The notes under the pieces: generated by a model
Seen by the model: the letters and a program-made list of their open reading frames with translations, nothing else
What the model was told of the DNA's origin: nothing
Database searches by the model: none
Source: Acidobacteriota bacterium
Lineage (GTDB): Bacteria; Acidobacteriota; Terriglobia; Bryobacterales; Bryobacteraceae
Direction of reading: 5' to 3'
Length of the DNA: 64,000 bases
Assembly (NCBI GenBank): GCA_016185425.1
Contig: JACPNQ010000037.1
Coordinates: 1-64,000 of the forward strand
Program-made: the position numbers and the translations under genes
Shown here: in pieces, positions 43,601 to 51,581 of the stretch
Position numbering within the stretch: the stretch's first letter is position 1
Layout: every line of letters begins with the position of its first letter

Positions 43601-44075
43601 GAAGCGCCACTGCGTCCATGATGTCGCGGCCCTTGAGCGCCAGACTCTCGAGGTCGGCGGCGGAAAGGGTGCCGGCCTTTTCGGAGGAGCCGAGAGCGAC
43701 TGCGACCGCTTCCGCTTCGACGGTGACGGACTCCGAAGTCTGACCAACCTTCAGTTCAATTGCGCCGAGCGAGCGCTGCACACCGGAGCCTATCTCAATG
43801 TTGGTTTGCTCGTATTGCCGGAAGCCCGAGATGGCGATTCGCAGCGTGTAGGCGGCGGGAGTGAGATCCGGAAACGTGAAGAGACCGGATTCATTTGTGC
43901 GCGTCCGGAGTTGAAAGCCGGTGCGATCGGAGGAGAGATTCACCTCCACTCCCGGAACCACGGAGCCGGACGCATCCTGCACGGAGCCGGATAGCGAACC
44001 GGAAATATTCTGGCCATACAGGCCTATGCAGAGAAGGAGCGCCGCACACGCGGCGCTCCCGTATCGGGTCCCCAT
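40641..44075 (-). CDS. TonB-dependent receptor, Oar-like, with N-terminal carboxypeptidase-regulatory domain
   Basis: This 1144-residue paralogue starts with a signal peptide (GSAACAALLLCIGLYG) and a regulatory-like fold (GSVQDASGSVVPGVEVNLSSDRTG..., about residues 28-110). The plug region includes ADLESLALKGRDIMDAVALLPG and GGRSNSKNMTIDGVTNLDTGS, then GGSITIITKGGTKKFHGS, typical of these receptors. The rest is the beta barrel with many aromatic-rich strands; the C-terminus is VQLAMRLTW, an aromatic end. It probably works in the outer membrane with TonB/ExbB/ExbD. It is cotranscribed with the next receptor. The TonB-like gene at 2-4 kb could serve either, but that is speculation. Confidence 0.9.
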   Translation of the reverse strand: MGTRYGSAACAALLLCIGLYGQNISGSLSGSVQDASGSVVPGVEVNLSSDRTGFQLRTRTNESGLFTFPDLTPAAYTLRIAISGFRQYEQTNIEIGSGVQRSLGAIELKVGQTSESVTVEAEAVAVALGSSEKAGTLSAADLESLALKGRDIMDAVALLPGIVDTSDSRDAPSPTSIGNLYIAGGRSNSKNMTIDGVTNLDTGSNGSVHSMPSMDSVSEVKVLQSNYAAEYGRNSGGSITIITKGGTKKFHGSAGWYHRHENYSANDWFNNRNGLDRQPYRYNIASYTISGPIFVPKLLPRNRTKVYFFWSQEFQEQKVGYGSARTVRVPTAAERIGDFSNALDVNNRVIAVRDPLNNNIQFPQNIVPKDRITPIGAAILNLFPLPNFVDPLPARVSQWNYISQASGSYPRRTEIFRTDFQPAKNTQTYLRVSNNADEQHPPYSLWVNGSVNFPLSAIIFKAPGRGATLHSTTTLRPSLFNELIFGVSQNKLYYYPEEPDKIRRSTTGIHLGQWYPDLNPDGYIPNMTFSSVPNYANPTMSNGLPYYNSNTIFSIVENLTKLAGRHAYKFGLYFERTRKDQSANAATRGALNFDRNTNNPLDTNYAYATALLGYYNSYTEATARPQGQYRFTNLEWYFQDAWRAKRRLLIDYGVRFYHNMPQYDARDQLASFVPGLFNPKNAPVLLRPARVNNQVVAQDPISGATYNSTLIGTFVPGVGNPSEGMVIGGVNNWPRGLYTVPAMSIAPRLGFAWDPTGHGKTAIRGGGGVFYDRIQGNPSMGLLSNPPTISSPTIYFGSLADIGRNAGGGILAPSGTVTGLIGNVPMPTVYNFSFGVQQQIGRTLLFDVSYVGSITRNFLWQRNINPVPLRANHLDINPQNTDPTTNRVLNPNFLRPYQGYGNINMFEFGSTSSYNSLQFSMSQRFAKSGTWGISYTFAKALGTSETDTTGVHPFYSPRDFNYGPLDYDRTHVLNLRYNWTIPKIGKKYNFGLARHITDGWELSGITRLQSGAPFTPGFSLVSGLDITGSPTLGARISVLDPNAPPESRFIPPQRGELGNAGEAILRRPGFTNWDLSVLRNIRIGEGRNFQLRVESYNTPNHPQWNSIDQTARYDAQNTQINLLFLQPLTARSPRRVQLAMRLTW

Positions 44076-44242
44076 TGGGGGAAAGTATATGCGATTCGAG
44101 AGGCCGTTGCGGCTACTTCTTCGGCGCCGGCTTTACGATGTCACCGGTTTTCGGGGTCTCCGTGCCTTATATACTTCGCCAAAACCCTCGGAGACGTTGA
44201 GAACCTCGGTGTAGTCCTGGCAACCGTCTTGCCGGTGTTGGC

Positions 44243-45571
44243 TCAAGTCGCTGTCACACGTCTGATGCGAACGGTGCGATCCTGCATCGGTGGAAAGTCA
44301 AATTCCAGGATTCCGCCCGCATCCGTGATCCTTTCAATGATCTCCTCGTCGTCAATTTCAACGTCATAACGCGAATTTGGGGCGAGTCCGATCACGTAAG
44401 CCTTCTGATTTTCCGCATTGGCGGGCTGGAACTTCATCTGGTCGCGGCCGAAATGCACAACCGTTCCGCCGATTTCGACGGGCGCCGGTGAAGCGAGGCC
44501 GCGATCCTTGCGGCGGCCGTCCTCAAAGAACTGGACTTTGCGATCGGCGTAATGGAACCACGTGGCGTCGTCCTCCCAACTGCTGCGTAGGGCGAGCCGC
44601 CCGGCGGTCGCGGCGTGCATGGAAAGCGGCAAGTGGTAATAGCTGAGTCCGGGCTGGTATGGGTTGGCCCAGAGGAATTCGTAGACGATGCCGAAGACCC
44701 CGCGCATCAGGAAACGGTCATGAATCAGCCAACCTTGCACGAACTGTGTTTCCTGCGCGTTGGTGTCGAAGGCGACCATGGCGAGGTCGGCCGCGCGGGC
44801 CAGCGCGGCGACGCGCAGATCAGGATCGCCGTCGCCGTCATAGAAAGGAACGCGATACTCGTTTTCCGCGGCGGGGAAGGTGGCGGGATAATAGCTTAGG
44901 ATGTGGTAGGCGGGGAGCTCCTTGAAGTAGCGCGGGGCGTCTTCGCGCAGGTCGATTTGCAGGCCGTCGCGGATTGCATGGAGCATCTCGAAGAGCGCGT
45001 AGCTATCCTCGCGGGAGTAGCGGTAACTGCCGGCACGAATGCCAGGCGCCGCCTCCTTCCGCCACCACTGCTTCACCAGGCGCTCCAACTCCTCTTTATG
45101 GCCGATGGCGACAGCGGCCAGCGCGCGGTCGCGCATTGTCGAAATGTCGCGCTTCGCGGGTGGACCGGTGAGCGCCTGGCGCAACCTGCCTGCCAATCGC
45201 TTGTTCTGCTCCTCGGAGAGGAGTGGCTGGCACCAATCGAATACGATCGCCTGCTGCCGCAGATCCTTGGTCTGCAACGCGAACTGAATCGCCTGTTTGC
45301 CAAACTCCTGGCTGCCGGAGATAGCGTAGTAGAGCGAATGGGCGAAGCCGGGCTCGGCCATTTGTGCTCTGCCGGCGATGAGCGTTTCCAGTTGCGTCCA
45401 TCGGGCAGAGGTGCGTTCGCGTTCGCGTTTCAGCAGCCGGAGACGCCGGGCGTTGAGGAAAAGGCGCGGATTCTCGCCATAAACCTGAAAGTCCTCATCC
45501 TGGGACTGTTGCGCCGGAGCGGCCGCGGCAGCAAGTGTACACAGCGCCGCACGGCGCGTCAGCAGTGGCAC
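44243..45571 (-). CDS. Secreted protein, possible alpha/alpha-toroid polysaccharide-related enzyme
   Basis: The 442-residue protein has a Tat-like signal (LLTRRAALCTLAAAAAPAQQ). The mature part starts with NPRLFLNARRLRLLKRERERTSARW, a pattern often seen at the beginning of heparinase II/III or alginate-lyase-like toroids. The middle has helices with Tyr and Trp (SYRYSREDSYALFEMLHAIRDGLQ; LSYYHLPLSMHAA) and the end is beta-rich (VEIGGTVVHFGRDQMKF...YDVEIDDEE). This layout of helical toroid and beta domain fits a polysaccharide lyase, but I see no convincing catalytic signature. GTG 45571 is the start. It follows, on the minus strand, a 0.73-kb stretch without genes. Confidence 0.5.
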   Translation of the reverse strand: MPLLTRRAALCTLAAAAAPAQQSQDEDFQVYGENPRLFLNARRLRLLKRERERTSARWTQLETLIAGRAQMAEPGFAHSLYYAISGSQEFGKQAIQFALQTKDLRQQAIVFDWCQPLLSEEQNKRLAGRLRQALTGPPAKRDISTMRDRALAAVAIGHKEELERLVKQWWRKEAAPGIRAGSYRYSREDSYALFEMLHAIRDGLQIDLREDAPRYFKELPAYHILSYYPATFPAAENEYRVPFYDGDGDPDLRVAALARAADLAMVAFDTNAQETQFVQGWLIHDRFLMRGVFGIVYEFLWANPYQPGLSYYHLPLSMHAATAGRLALRSSWEDDATWFHYADRKVQFFEDGRRKDRGLASPAPVEIGGTVVHFGRDQMKFQPANAENQKAYVIGLAPNSRYDVEIDDEEIIERITDAGGILEFDFPPMQDRTVRIRRVTAT

Positions 45572-46304
45572 GCATTTATTGTGTCATAGGGCGTTGTGTC
45601 ATTAGGACACAGGACTGACGCCGCGACGGGGCATCCCAAACTTTCCTGGACCACCCACTTGATTTATTTTCAATGCTTTGCTGGAATATATCTGTTGGTT
45701 ACCCACTTGCTGGGTACTGACGTGAATTGATGAAGTCAATCACATAACCCAACCCTCTGGATTGAGACGCTACACGAACGAAGCGGGCGGGCTGAATCAA
45801 GCGTGCTTGCGGGAGCCGGTAAAAAGTTTAGAACCGCTCCTTCCACTCGTTGGCGGATCGGTTCAGAGGGTCTTTTTTCGCTGCCAACGCGAAGATAGAG
45901 GGACTTTCCAATTCACGATCTCGACAACATAGTTTGCGCGGTAACGATCTCTCCGCGGATCCATCCATGGTTCCCGTGATCTACTGGCGCCTCGGGCTGG
46001 GAATGATTGGACGCGGGCCCAACCCGGAGTGACTGCGACATGTTTTAAGCGGACATGTCTGCTCCAGGAGGCATTGGCGCCGGATCCGCAAGCCCCAACG
46101 GAAGCTCGTTCGGGGCGATCCGCATCGGAAAAGGGGCATCTTTCAACTTGCCAAACCCTTTTCCGATGCGGTTCCCTTAAGCAGCCGCTTCGGAGGAGAC
46201 GGCATGCCCAAGAACAGTTTTCCCAGACGCGCAGCATATCACACGCCGGGAAAAAACTTGATTCAGTTAACCGGTGCCCTAAGTGTAACAGATCCGTTAC
46301 CGGG
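45572..46304. other. Gene-free stretch with inverted repeats
   Basis: No convincing gene is found in this 733-base spacer. It contains a large perfect inverted repeat (separate entry) and a smaller one around 46040-46062 (GACATG...CATGTC). GC content looks lower in the part near 45660-45760 than in flanking genes. It must contain the promoter of the gene starting at 45571 and may contain the 3' untranslated end of the operon from the right. Confidence 0.6.
46120..46171. repeat. 16-bp perfect inverted repeat in the gene-free stretch
   Basis: CCGCATCGGAAAAGGG at 46120-46135 is a perfect inverted repeat of the 16 bases at 46156-46171, with a 20-base spacer. It lies about 130 bases after the end of the minus-strand MFS gene. 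It may be a terminator-like or processing hairpin, or a remnant of a mobile element. No T-run follows on the minus strand. Confidence 0.8.
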
Positions 46305-48356
46305 CTATTTTGCCCGCAGGACGCCAATGAGATTCGAAAAGCTGTCGGTCCAGATACGGAAATTGGCTGGTGACTCCATGAGCTTCCCAGCCGCCAGGTG
46401 GCCTTCGTGCGCCTTTCTTGTCGCTTCGTTCATGACTAAGATCCAGGTGGAGCCGTAGCACACTTCGTCGGCTTCCTCACGTTCGTCGGAGAACTCAAGG
46501 GCGATCTTCCCCGTTGCCCGCGCGCCGGTCTGCACAACGCCTTCCAGGTCCAGATACCGGTTGGAGATGTGGACGGCCAGCATTCCATCGGGGTTCAAAT
46601 GTTTCCAGTAGAGTTCCATCGCCTCTTTGGTGAGGAGGTGCACGGGCACCGAGTCGCCGGAGAACGCATCGACCGCGAGCACATCGAGCCCTAATGGCTC
46701 CATACGCTCCAGGCTCAGGCGCGCGTCGCCAAGATGGACTTTGGTCGCGGACCGGGATTCACTGAGAAACGTAAACTCGCCGCGCGCGAGCTGGAGTACA
46801 AGCGGGTTGATTTCGAAGATGTGATATTCGTCGCCGATGCGGCCGTACGTCGAGAGCGTCCCGGTACCCAGCCCGATAACGCCGACACGCTGCGGCAGGA
46901 ACTCATTGCGCGCGGTGATGGCCGTGCCGACGCCGCTTTCGCGGCAGTAGTAGGTGGTAGCTTCGCGGCGGCGTTCCGGCGTCAGGAATTGCTGGCCGTG
47001 GTTGATGACGCCGTGCAGGAGTTGGCGGACGCGGGTCTTGTCGTTAAAGTCGCCTTCGTCTTCGATGCGCAGCGTGCCATAGAAATTGCGCTGCGTGACC
47101 CGGTAGCCGGAAAGGAAACGCTTCTGCACGTTTACCCAAGCTCCTCCGTAGACACCGAGCACCGCGAGCAGAATCGTCAATACCGCGAGACCCTTGCCCT
47201 TCAGAAGGAAGTTGCCGTAACGCGAAGCCATGGCGGCGAGAACGAGGGCGAACGTCAGCCACCAGCCGATTGGGTACTCATGGTAGGCGTTGAAAAAGCT
47301 AGGCGCGAAAAGGCCGACGAATAATCCGCCGAGCGCGCCGCCGACGCTCAGCGCGACGTAGAAGTTGGTGAGGTATTTGGGATGAGGCTTCAGACTGGCA
47401 AGCTCGCCATGACAGACCATGGCGCAGACAAACATTGCGGCCGCACAGGCCATGATTCGCTGGACCATCGTGAGGTCCGGCCCCTTGTCCATTTCGATGA
47501 AAACCATCCCGGCGAGCGACGCTGCAAAAAGCGGCAGCCAGATCCAGCGCCAGTAGATTTTGGAGGTTTCGAAGGTGAGGATGAAAGAAAGCAGATAGAG
47601 AACGAGCGGCACGATCCAGAGGAAGGGAATGGAGGCAATGTCCTGCGTGAGGTGTGTGGTTACGGCGAGCAGCAGAACGGATGGACACGCGGCGAGTCCC
47701 ACCCAGAGCAAGCGGCGATTCCATGCGGGAGCCGGCTCGACGCTCTCCTCCTCTTCGGCCGCGGGGCGGGCGGCAACGTCGGAGCGCACCTTCCATGCGA
47801 CGCCCGCGCACACCAGAACAAAGACCGCGTAGCCGCCTGACCAGATCCATGCCTGCCGCGTGGAGTCCAGCGAAGGCTCCACGTAGAGGGGGTAGCTGAT
47901 CAACGCGAGCAGCGAGGCGAAGTTGGACAACGCAAACAGCCGGTAGGGCACCGCGCCCGCGTTGGCTCGTGAGTACCACGCCTGCAGCAGCGGTCCGGTG
48001 GTCGAAAGCAGGAAGTAGGGCAGTCCGATCGTGGCGGCGAGGAGGCCGAGGATTCGCAATGCCGGATCTTCCGCGCCTTGCGGCTTCCACGATGCGCCAG
48101 GCAGGATCGGCAGTGCCAAAAGACTGAGCAGCAGAAGGGCGATGTGCGTCAGCGATTGCCGTTTATTGGGCAGCTTGTCATAGAGCAAGTGGGCGTACGT
48201 GTAGCCCCCGAGGAGCGCCGCCTGGAAGAACAGCATGCACGTGTTCCACACGGCGGCCGATCCGCCGAACCATGGAAGGATGGTCTTGGCGATGATGGGC
48301 TGAACCTGGAAGAGCAGGAACGAAGAAAGAAAGATCGTGAGTGCGAATAAAGCCAT
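46305..48356 (-). CDS. Fused MFS-like membrane protein and spermidine-synthase-like domain
   Basis: The 683-residue protein has about 10-12 membrane helices in its first ~430 residues, starting LFALTIFLSSFLLFQVQPIIAKTILPWFGG. A spermidine-synthase-like methyltransferase-fold domain follows with VGVIGLGTGTLSTYG (AdoMet-type loop), YHIFEINPLV, HLGDARLSLERM and DVLAVDAFSGDSVPVHLLTKEA. The catalytic aspartates match the aminopropyltransferase pattern only in part. Such fusions are known from many soil bacteria, but their substrate is not. A very similar gene lies 12 bases upstream, and both follow a thioesterase gene with no spacer, so all three form one operon. Confidence 0.85.
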   Translation of the reverse strand: MALFALTIFLSSFLLFQVQPIIAKTILPWFGGSAAVWNTCMLFFQAALLGGYTYAHLLYDKLPNKRQSLTHIALLLLSLLALPILPGASWKPQGAEDPALRILGLLAATIGLPYFLLSTTGPLLQAWYSRANAGAVPYRLFALSNFASLLALISYPLYVEPSLDSTRQAWIWSGGYAVFVLVCAGVAWKVRSDVAARPAAEEEESVEPAPAWNRRLLWVGLAACPSVLLLAVTTHLTQDIASIPFLWIVPLVLYLLSFILTFETSKIYWRWIWLPLFAASLAGMVFIEMDKGPDLTMVQRIMACAAAMFVCAMVCHGELASLKPHPKYLTNFYVALSVGGALGGLFVGLFAPSFFNAYHEYPIGWWLTFALVLAAMASRYGNFLLKGKGLAVLTILLAVLGVYGGAWVNVQKRFLSGYRVTQRNFYGTLRIEDEGDFNDKTRVRQLLHGVINHGQQFLTPERRREATTYYCRESGVGTAITARNEFLPQRVGVIGLGTGTLSTYGRIGDEYHIFEINPLVLQLARGEFTFLSESRSATKVHLGDARLSLERMEPLGLDVLAVDAFSGDSVPVHLLTKEAMELYWKHLNPDGMLAVHISNRYLDLEGVVQTGARATGKIALEFSDEREEADEVCYGSTWILVMNEATRKAHEGHLAAGKLMESPANFRIWTDSFSNLIGVLRAK

Positions 48357-48368
48357 CGAGCAATTTCG

Positions 48369-50402
48369 CTATCTTCTCACGATGGCGAAGAGATTGGAGA
48401 ATGCGTCGGTCCATTCGCGGAAACCGGGAGTGGGCTCCAGGGTCTTGGAATTTACACGGAAATCGGGCGTCGCGGCGTAGCGCTCCGGGCTGATGATGAG
48501 GGCGTAATGGGAAAGGAAGCACTCCTCGTTGCCCTCGAAAGGTTGGTCCTCGATTTCGATCGCCATCTTGCCGAGTCGCTGCGCCGCGGCGGCAACCACC
48601 GGCCGCAGATCCAGGTAGTTGTTGGTGATGTTGACGACGAGGATGGCATCGCGCTTGAGATGGCGTTCGTAGAGATCGAACGCTTCGCGTGTGACGAGAT
48701 GGACGGGGATGGAGTCGCCGGAGAACGCGTCCATAAAGAGGAGATCGAAGTTCTGGGGCTGTTCGCGCTCCAGCGAAAGTCTGCCGTCGCCCAGCACTTC
48801 CGTGATCCTCGCCGGGGTTTCCGTCAGGAACGTGAAGTTCTTGCGGGCGATGTCGAAGACCTGCGGGTTGATCTCGTAGAGGCGATAGTCGTCTTCCTTG
48901 CGCGCATAGCCAAGCAGCGCACCGCACCCGAGGCCGAGGACGCCGACCTTTCTTGGCACTCCTTCCGTACGGGCGAGCGAGGCGCGGCCGGCGCCGCTTG
49001 CCCGGCAAAAATAGCTGGACGGAATCATGCGGCGCGCGGGGTCGAGAAGTTGTTGCCCGTGGTTGATCTGGCCGTGGACGAGTTGGCGCGCGGCTCCGAG
49101 CTCGCCCACCTGGCCATAGATCGTGATATGGAGATGGCCGTAGAAATTACGGACGGCCAGTTCCACGCCGCCGATCTCGTTCTTCTTGATTTCGACCATC
49201 CACGCTCCGTATGCGCCGACGGCGATCAACATCGCCAGCAGGACCAGTTTCCGCGCTGTAGTAGCGAGGCCTGTGCGCGCGACGACGACGGTGGCAAGCG
49301 CGGCGGAGAGCCAGAGTCCGATGTTCAGCTCATAGTAGGCGTTGAACAGGAGCGGAGCGACAAGTCCGACGAAGAGCCCGCCGAGCGCGCCCCCGAGAGA
49401 CAGGGACACATAGTAGCCGGTGAGGTATCGCGGCGCGGGACGCAAGGAGGCGAGCTCGCCGTGGCAGACCATGCAGCAGACAAAGAGGACCGCCGCGGAG
49501 ATGGCGATGTTCTGGGTGACGGTGACGGACCATTCATTGTCGCGACCGAGGAGTTTGCCGAAATAGTAGAGCGCCCCGGCAAGGGCCGGAAGAAAGACGA
49601 TGCGGCGATAGACCTTCGATGTTTCAAAACAAAGGATGAACGTTGACAGGTAGACGGCGAGCGGGATCACCCAGAGGAACGGAATGGCCGCGACGTCCTG
49701 CGTCATGTGCGTCGTGACGCCCAGTAGCAGAATCGACGCGCAGGCGGCGAGCATCACCCAGAGAACACGGAGCCCCGTGGAAGGGGCCTCCGCCGGCGCT
49801 TCCGCGGTGTCTTCATGCGGTATATCCTCGGCGGCAAATTTCCACGCCATAAATCCGCCGAGCCCCAGAAATACGAGATACGCGCCGGACCAGATCCACG
49901 CCTGCTGCGGCACGCTGAGCGCCGGCTCGACGAGGACCGGATAGGTCAGCAGCGCGGCGAGAGAGGCCGCGTTGGACAGCGCGAACAGACGCCATGGGAC
50001 GCCGGTCCGGTTGTGGCGGACATACCAGGCCTGGAGGAGCGGACTTGTGGTGGAAAGAAGGAAATAAGGCAGGCCGATTGTGGTGGCCAGCAGACCGAGG
50101 ATGCGCCAGATGGGCTCCTCATTGCCGATCGGCTTCCAGGCGACGGAAGGAAGAATAGGCAGGGATAGCGCGCTTAGGGCGAGCAGCGCGATGTGGACCT
50201 GCCGTTGCCGCTTCGCTGGCTGGCCCTGCAGCCAGTGTGCGTAGGTGTATCCGCCGAGCAGTGCCGCCTGAAAGAAAAGCATGCACGTATTCCAAACGCC
50301 CGCGGCGCCGCCAAACCACGGCAGAATGGCCTTGCTGATCACCGGCTGTACCTGAAAAAGCAGGAACGCCGACACAAAAATGGTCAGACCGAAAAGAAGC
50401 AT
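48369..50402 (-). CDS. Fused MFS-like membrane protein and spermidine-synthase-like domain (paralogue)
   Basis: This 677-residue protein parallels the neighbour in length and order: FGLTIFVSAFLLFQVQPVISKAILPWFGG at the start, the same TTHMTQDVAAIPFLWVIPLAVYLSTFILCFETSK in the middle, and VGVLGLGCGALLGYA, YRLYEINPQV, VLGDGRLSLERE and DLLFMDAFSGDSIPVHLVTREAF in the soluble domain. The pair is probably a tandem duplication. Loops and the last ~60 residues differ most. It begins directly after the thioesterase stop (no spacer) and is followed by the first copy after 12 bases. Roles might be in polyamine or related transfer at the membrane, without proof. Confidence 0.85.
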   Translation of the reverse strand: MLLFGLTIFVSAFLLFQVQPVISKAILPWFGGAAGVWNTCMLFFQAALLGGYTYAHWLQGQPAKRQRQVHIALLALSALSLPILPSVAWKPIGNEEPIWRILGLLATTIGLPYFLLSTTSPLLQAWYVRHNRTGVPWRLFALSNAASLAALLTYPVLVEPALSVPQQAWIWSGAYLVFLGLGGFMAWKFAAEDIPHEDTAEAPAEAPSTGLRVLWVMLAACASILLLGVTTHMTQDVAAIPFLWVIPLAVYLSTFILCFETSKVYRRIVFLPALAGALYYFGKLLGRDNEWSVTVTQNIAISAAVLFVCCMVCHGELASLRPAPRYLTGYYVSLSLGGALGGLFVGLVAPLLFNAYYELNIGLWLSAALATVVVARTGLATTARKLVLLAMLIAVGAYGAWMVEIKKNEIGGVELAVRNFYGHLHITIYGQVGELGAARQLVHGQINHGQQLLDPARRMIPSSYFCRASGAGRASLARTEGVPRKVGVLGLGCGALLGYARKEDDYRLYEINPQVFDIARKNFTFLTETPARITEVLGDGRLSLEREQPQNFDLLFMDAFSGDSIPVHLVTREAFDLYERHLKRDAILVVNITNNYLDLRPVVAAAAQRLGKMAIEIEDQPFEGNEECFLSHYALIISPERYAATPDFRVNSKTLEPTPGFREWTDAFSNLFAIVRR

Positions 50403-50861
50403 CTATTTCAAATTCGCCATCGCCCGGAACGCGGACTCGGCCCTTTCTGCTGTCAACACGTAACAGGTGCTCGAGGCGCGGGCGATCAGCCGATTTTGCG
50501 CGTCGCGGACATCACATTCGATGAGGCCGGTAGTCCTGCCTTTAGAGACGACGCGCGCTTCGGCTGTTACCGTGCCGCTGATAACGGGGCGCAGGAAATT
50601 GATCTTGAGCTCGATCGTGGTCATCGCTTCGTCCTCGCCGAGAGAGCTGAAGAAGGCGATGCCCATCGCCATGTCGGCAAGATCGCAGTAGACGCCGCCG
50701 TGCATTGTACCGGCGGGGTTATGTGTGCCGGACGTGGCTTCCATGGACACGCGCGCCATTCCGGGCTCGAAGTGTTCAATATTCATGCCGAGCGTTGCAG
50801 CGACGCCCCATGGGCCGGTGGCGGCCAGACGTTCGCGGTAGAGGTCGTTAAGTTTAGCCAT
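50403..50861 (-). CDS. PaaI-type hotdog-fold thioesterase
   Basis: The 152-residue protein has the hotdog pattern GTMHGGVYCDLADMAMGIAFFS with an HGG motif, the catalytic-site region of PaaI/YbgC-type acyl-CoA thioesterases. TIELKINFLRPVISGTVTAEARVVSKGRTT and IECDVRDAQNRLIARASSTCYVL follow. It would hydrolyse acyl-CoA or aryl-acyl-CoA in the cytoplasm. It is the first gene of a minus-strand operon with the two MFS/spermidine-synthase fusions. The start ATG 50861 lies 60 bases from the divergent recO start, so both promoters share this short space. Substrate unknown. Confidence 0.85.
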   Translation of the reverse strand: MAKLNDLYRERLAATGPWGVAATLGMNIEHFEPGMARVSMEATSGTHNPAGTMHGGVYCDLADMAMGIAFFSSLGEDEAMTTIELKINFLRPVISGTVTAEARVVSKGRTTGLIECDVRDAQNRLIARASSTCYVLTAERAESAFRAMANLK

Positions 50862-50921
50862 TAGGAGGGGAAAATGGCTATGGTAGCCTAAAGATTCTAC
50901 GTTGTTCTCGACTGAGGTCCG

Positions 50922-51575
50922 TTGCCGTCCAAGGTCAGCGAAGCGTTTACCCTCCGAACCTACCCCTTTCGGGAAGCCGATCTCGTCGTCAGTTTTTTCA
51001 CGCGGGACCAGGGAAGGCTACGAGGAATCGCGCGGAGCGCAAAGCGGCAGAAAAACTCCTTCGGGTCTGGTTTGGAACGGCTCTCTCTGGTGCGGATGCA
51101 GTATTACCAGAAGGAAAACGTAGAACTGGTGCGGCTGAATAGTTGTGATCTTGTACAGAGCCAGTTCAGTTTAGCCAGCGATTATCCTTCCGGCGTGGCA
51201 CTCGACTACATCGCCGAACTCAGTGAACAGTTGTTACCGTCCCACGAACCCAACGAGAAATTCTTCCGCCTGCTCGGCTCGGTGCTGGACCAGTTGCGGT
51301 CCTTAAAGCCAGAAGAGCGCGCGGAGGGCGTGTGGTTGCCCGTCACTTACTTTTCGCTCTGGGCTGTACGGTTATCTGGATTTTTGGAAGAGATGCGGAT
51401 TGAAGACGAATCCCTCGCGATCGCCAAGGAAATGCTGACAAAACCGGTAGGCCTGCTTGCACCGCGCCCGTGGACGAAGCAGACGGCGCAGGACCTGCGC
51501 CGCGCGCTGATCCAGAGCGTAGAACTGCACATCGAGCGGCGCCTGGTGACTGCGCGCGCGTTGGAGACTCTGTAG
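50922..51575 (+). CDS. recO: DNA repair protein RecO
   Basis: The 217-residue protein matches RecO: an OB-fold start (SEAFTLRTYPFREADLVVSFFTRDQGRLRGIARSAKR) and then a helical part. RecO loads RecA onto SSB-covered single-stranded DNA with RecR in the RecF pathway. It is a little short compared with the usual ~240 residues, and the zinc-binding Cys cluster often found in RecO is not apparent. TTG 50922 is the start, since the OB fold begins three residues later. It is followed after 6 bases by glyQ and so belongs to the housekeeping operon recO-glyQ-glyS. Confidence 0.88.
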   Translation: MPSKVSEAFTLRTYPFREADLVVSFFTRDQGRLRGIARSAKRQKNSFGSGLERLSLVRMQYYQKENVELVRLNSCDLVQSQFSLASDYPSGVALDYIAELSEQLLPSHEPNEKFFRLLGSVLDQLRSLKPEERAEGVWLPVTYFSLWAVRLSGFLEEMRIEDESLAIAKEMLTKPVGLLAPRPWTKQTAQDLRRALIQSVELHIERRLVTARALETL

Positions 51576-51581
51576 CACCCT

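Noticed and set aside
44076..44242. Minus-strand traces of coding sequence (TEVLNVSEGFGEVYK, then, after a frame change, TPKTGDIVKPAPKK)
   Set aside because: It may be the tail of a deleted gene, but it is only about 40 residues long, in two frames, and has no recognisable family.
45863..46327. 154-residue minus-strand ORF in the gene-free spacer
   Set aside because: Its composition is rich in Arg, Ser, Cys and Trp with no domain pattern, and it includes both arms of the inverted repeat.
46029..46373. Plus-strand ORF with a zinc-ribbon-like CPKCNRSVTGLFCPQD stretch
   Set aside because: The Cys-rich part runs antisense into the end of the intact MFS-spermidine synthase gene, and the rest of the ORF does not look like protein. 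It is probably chance.
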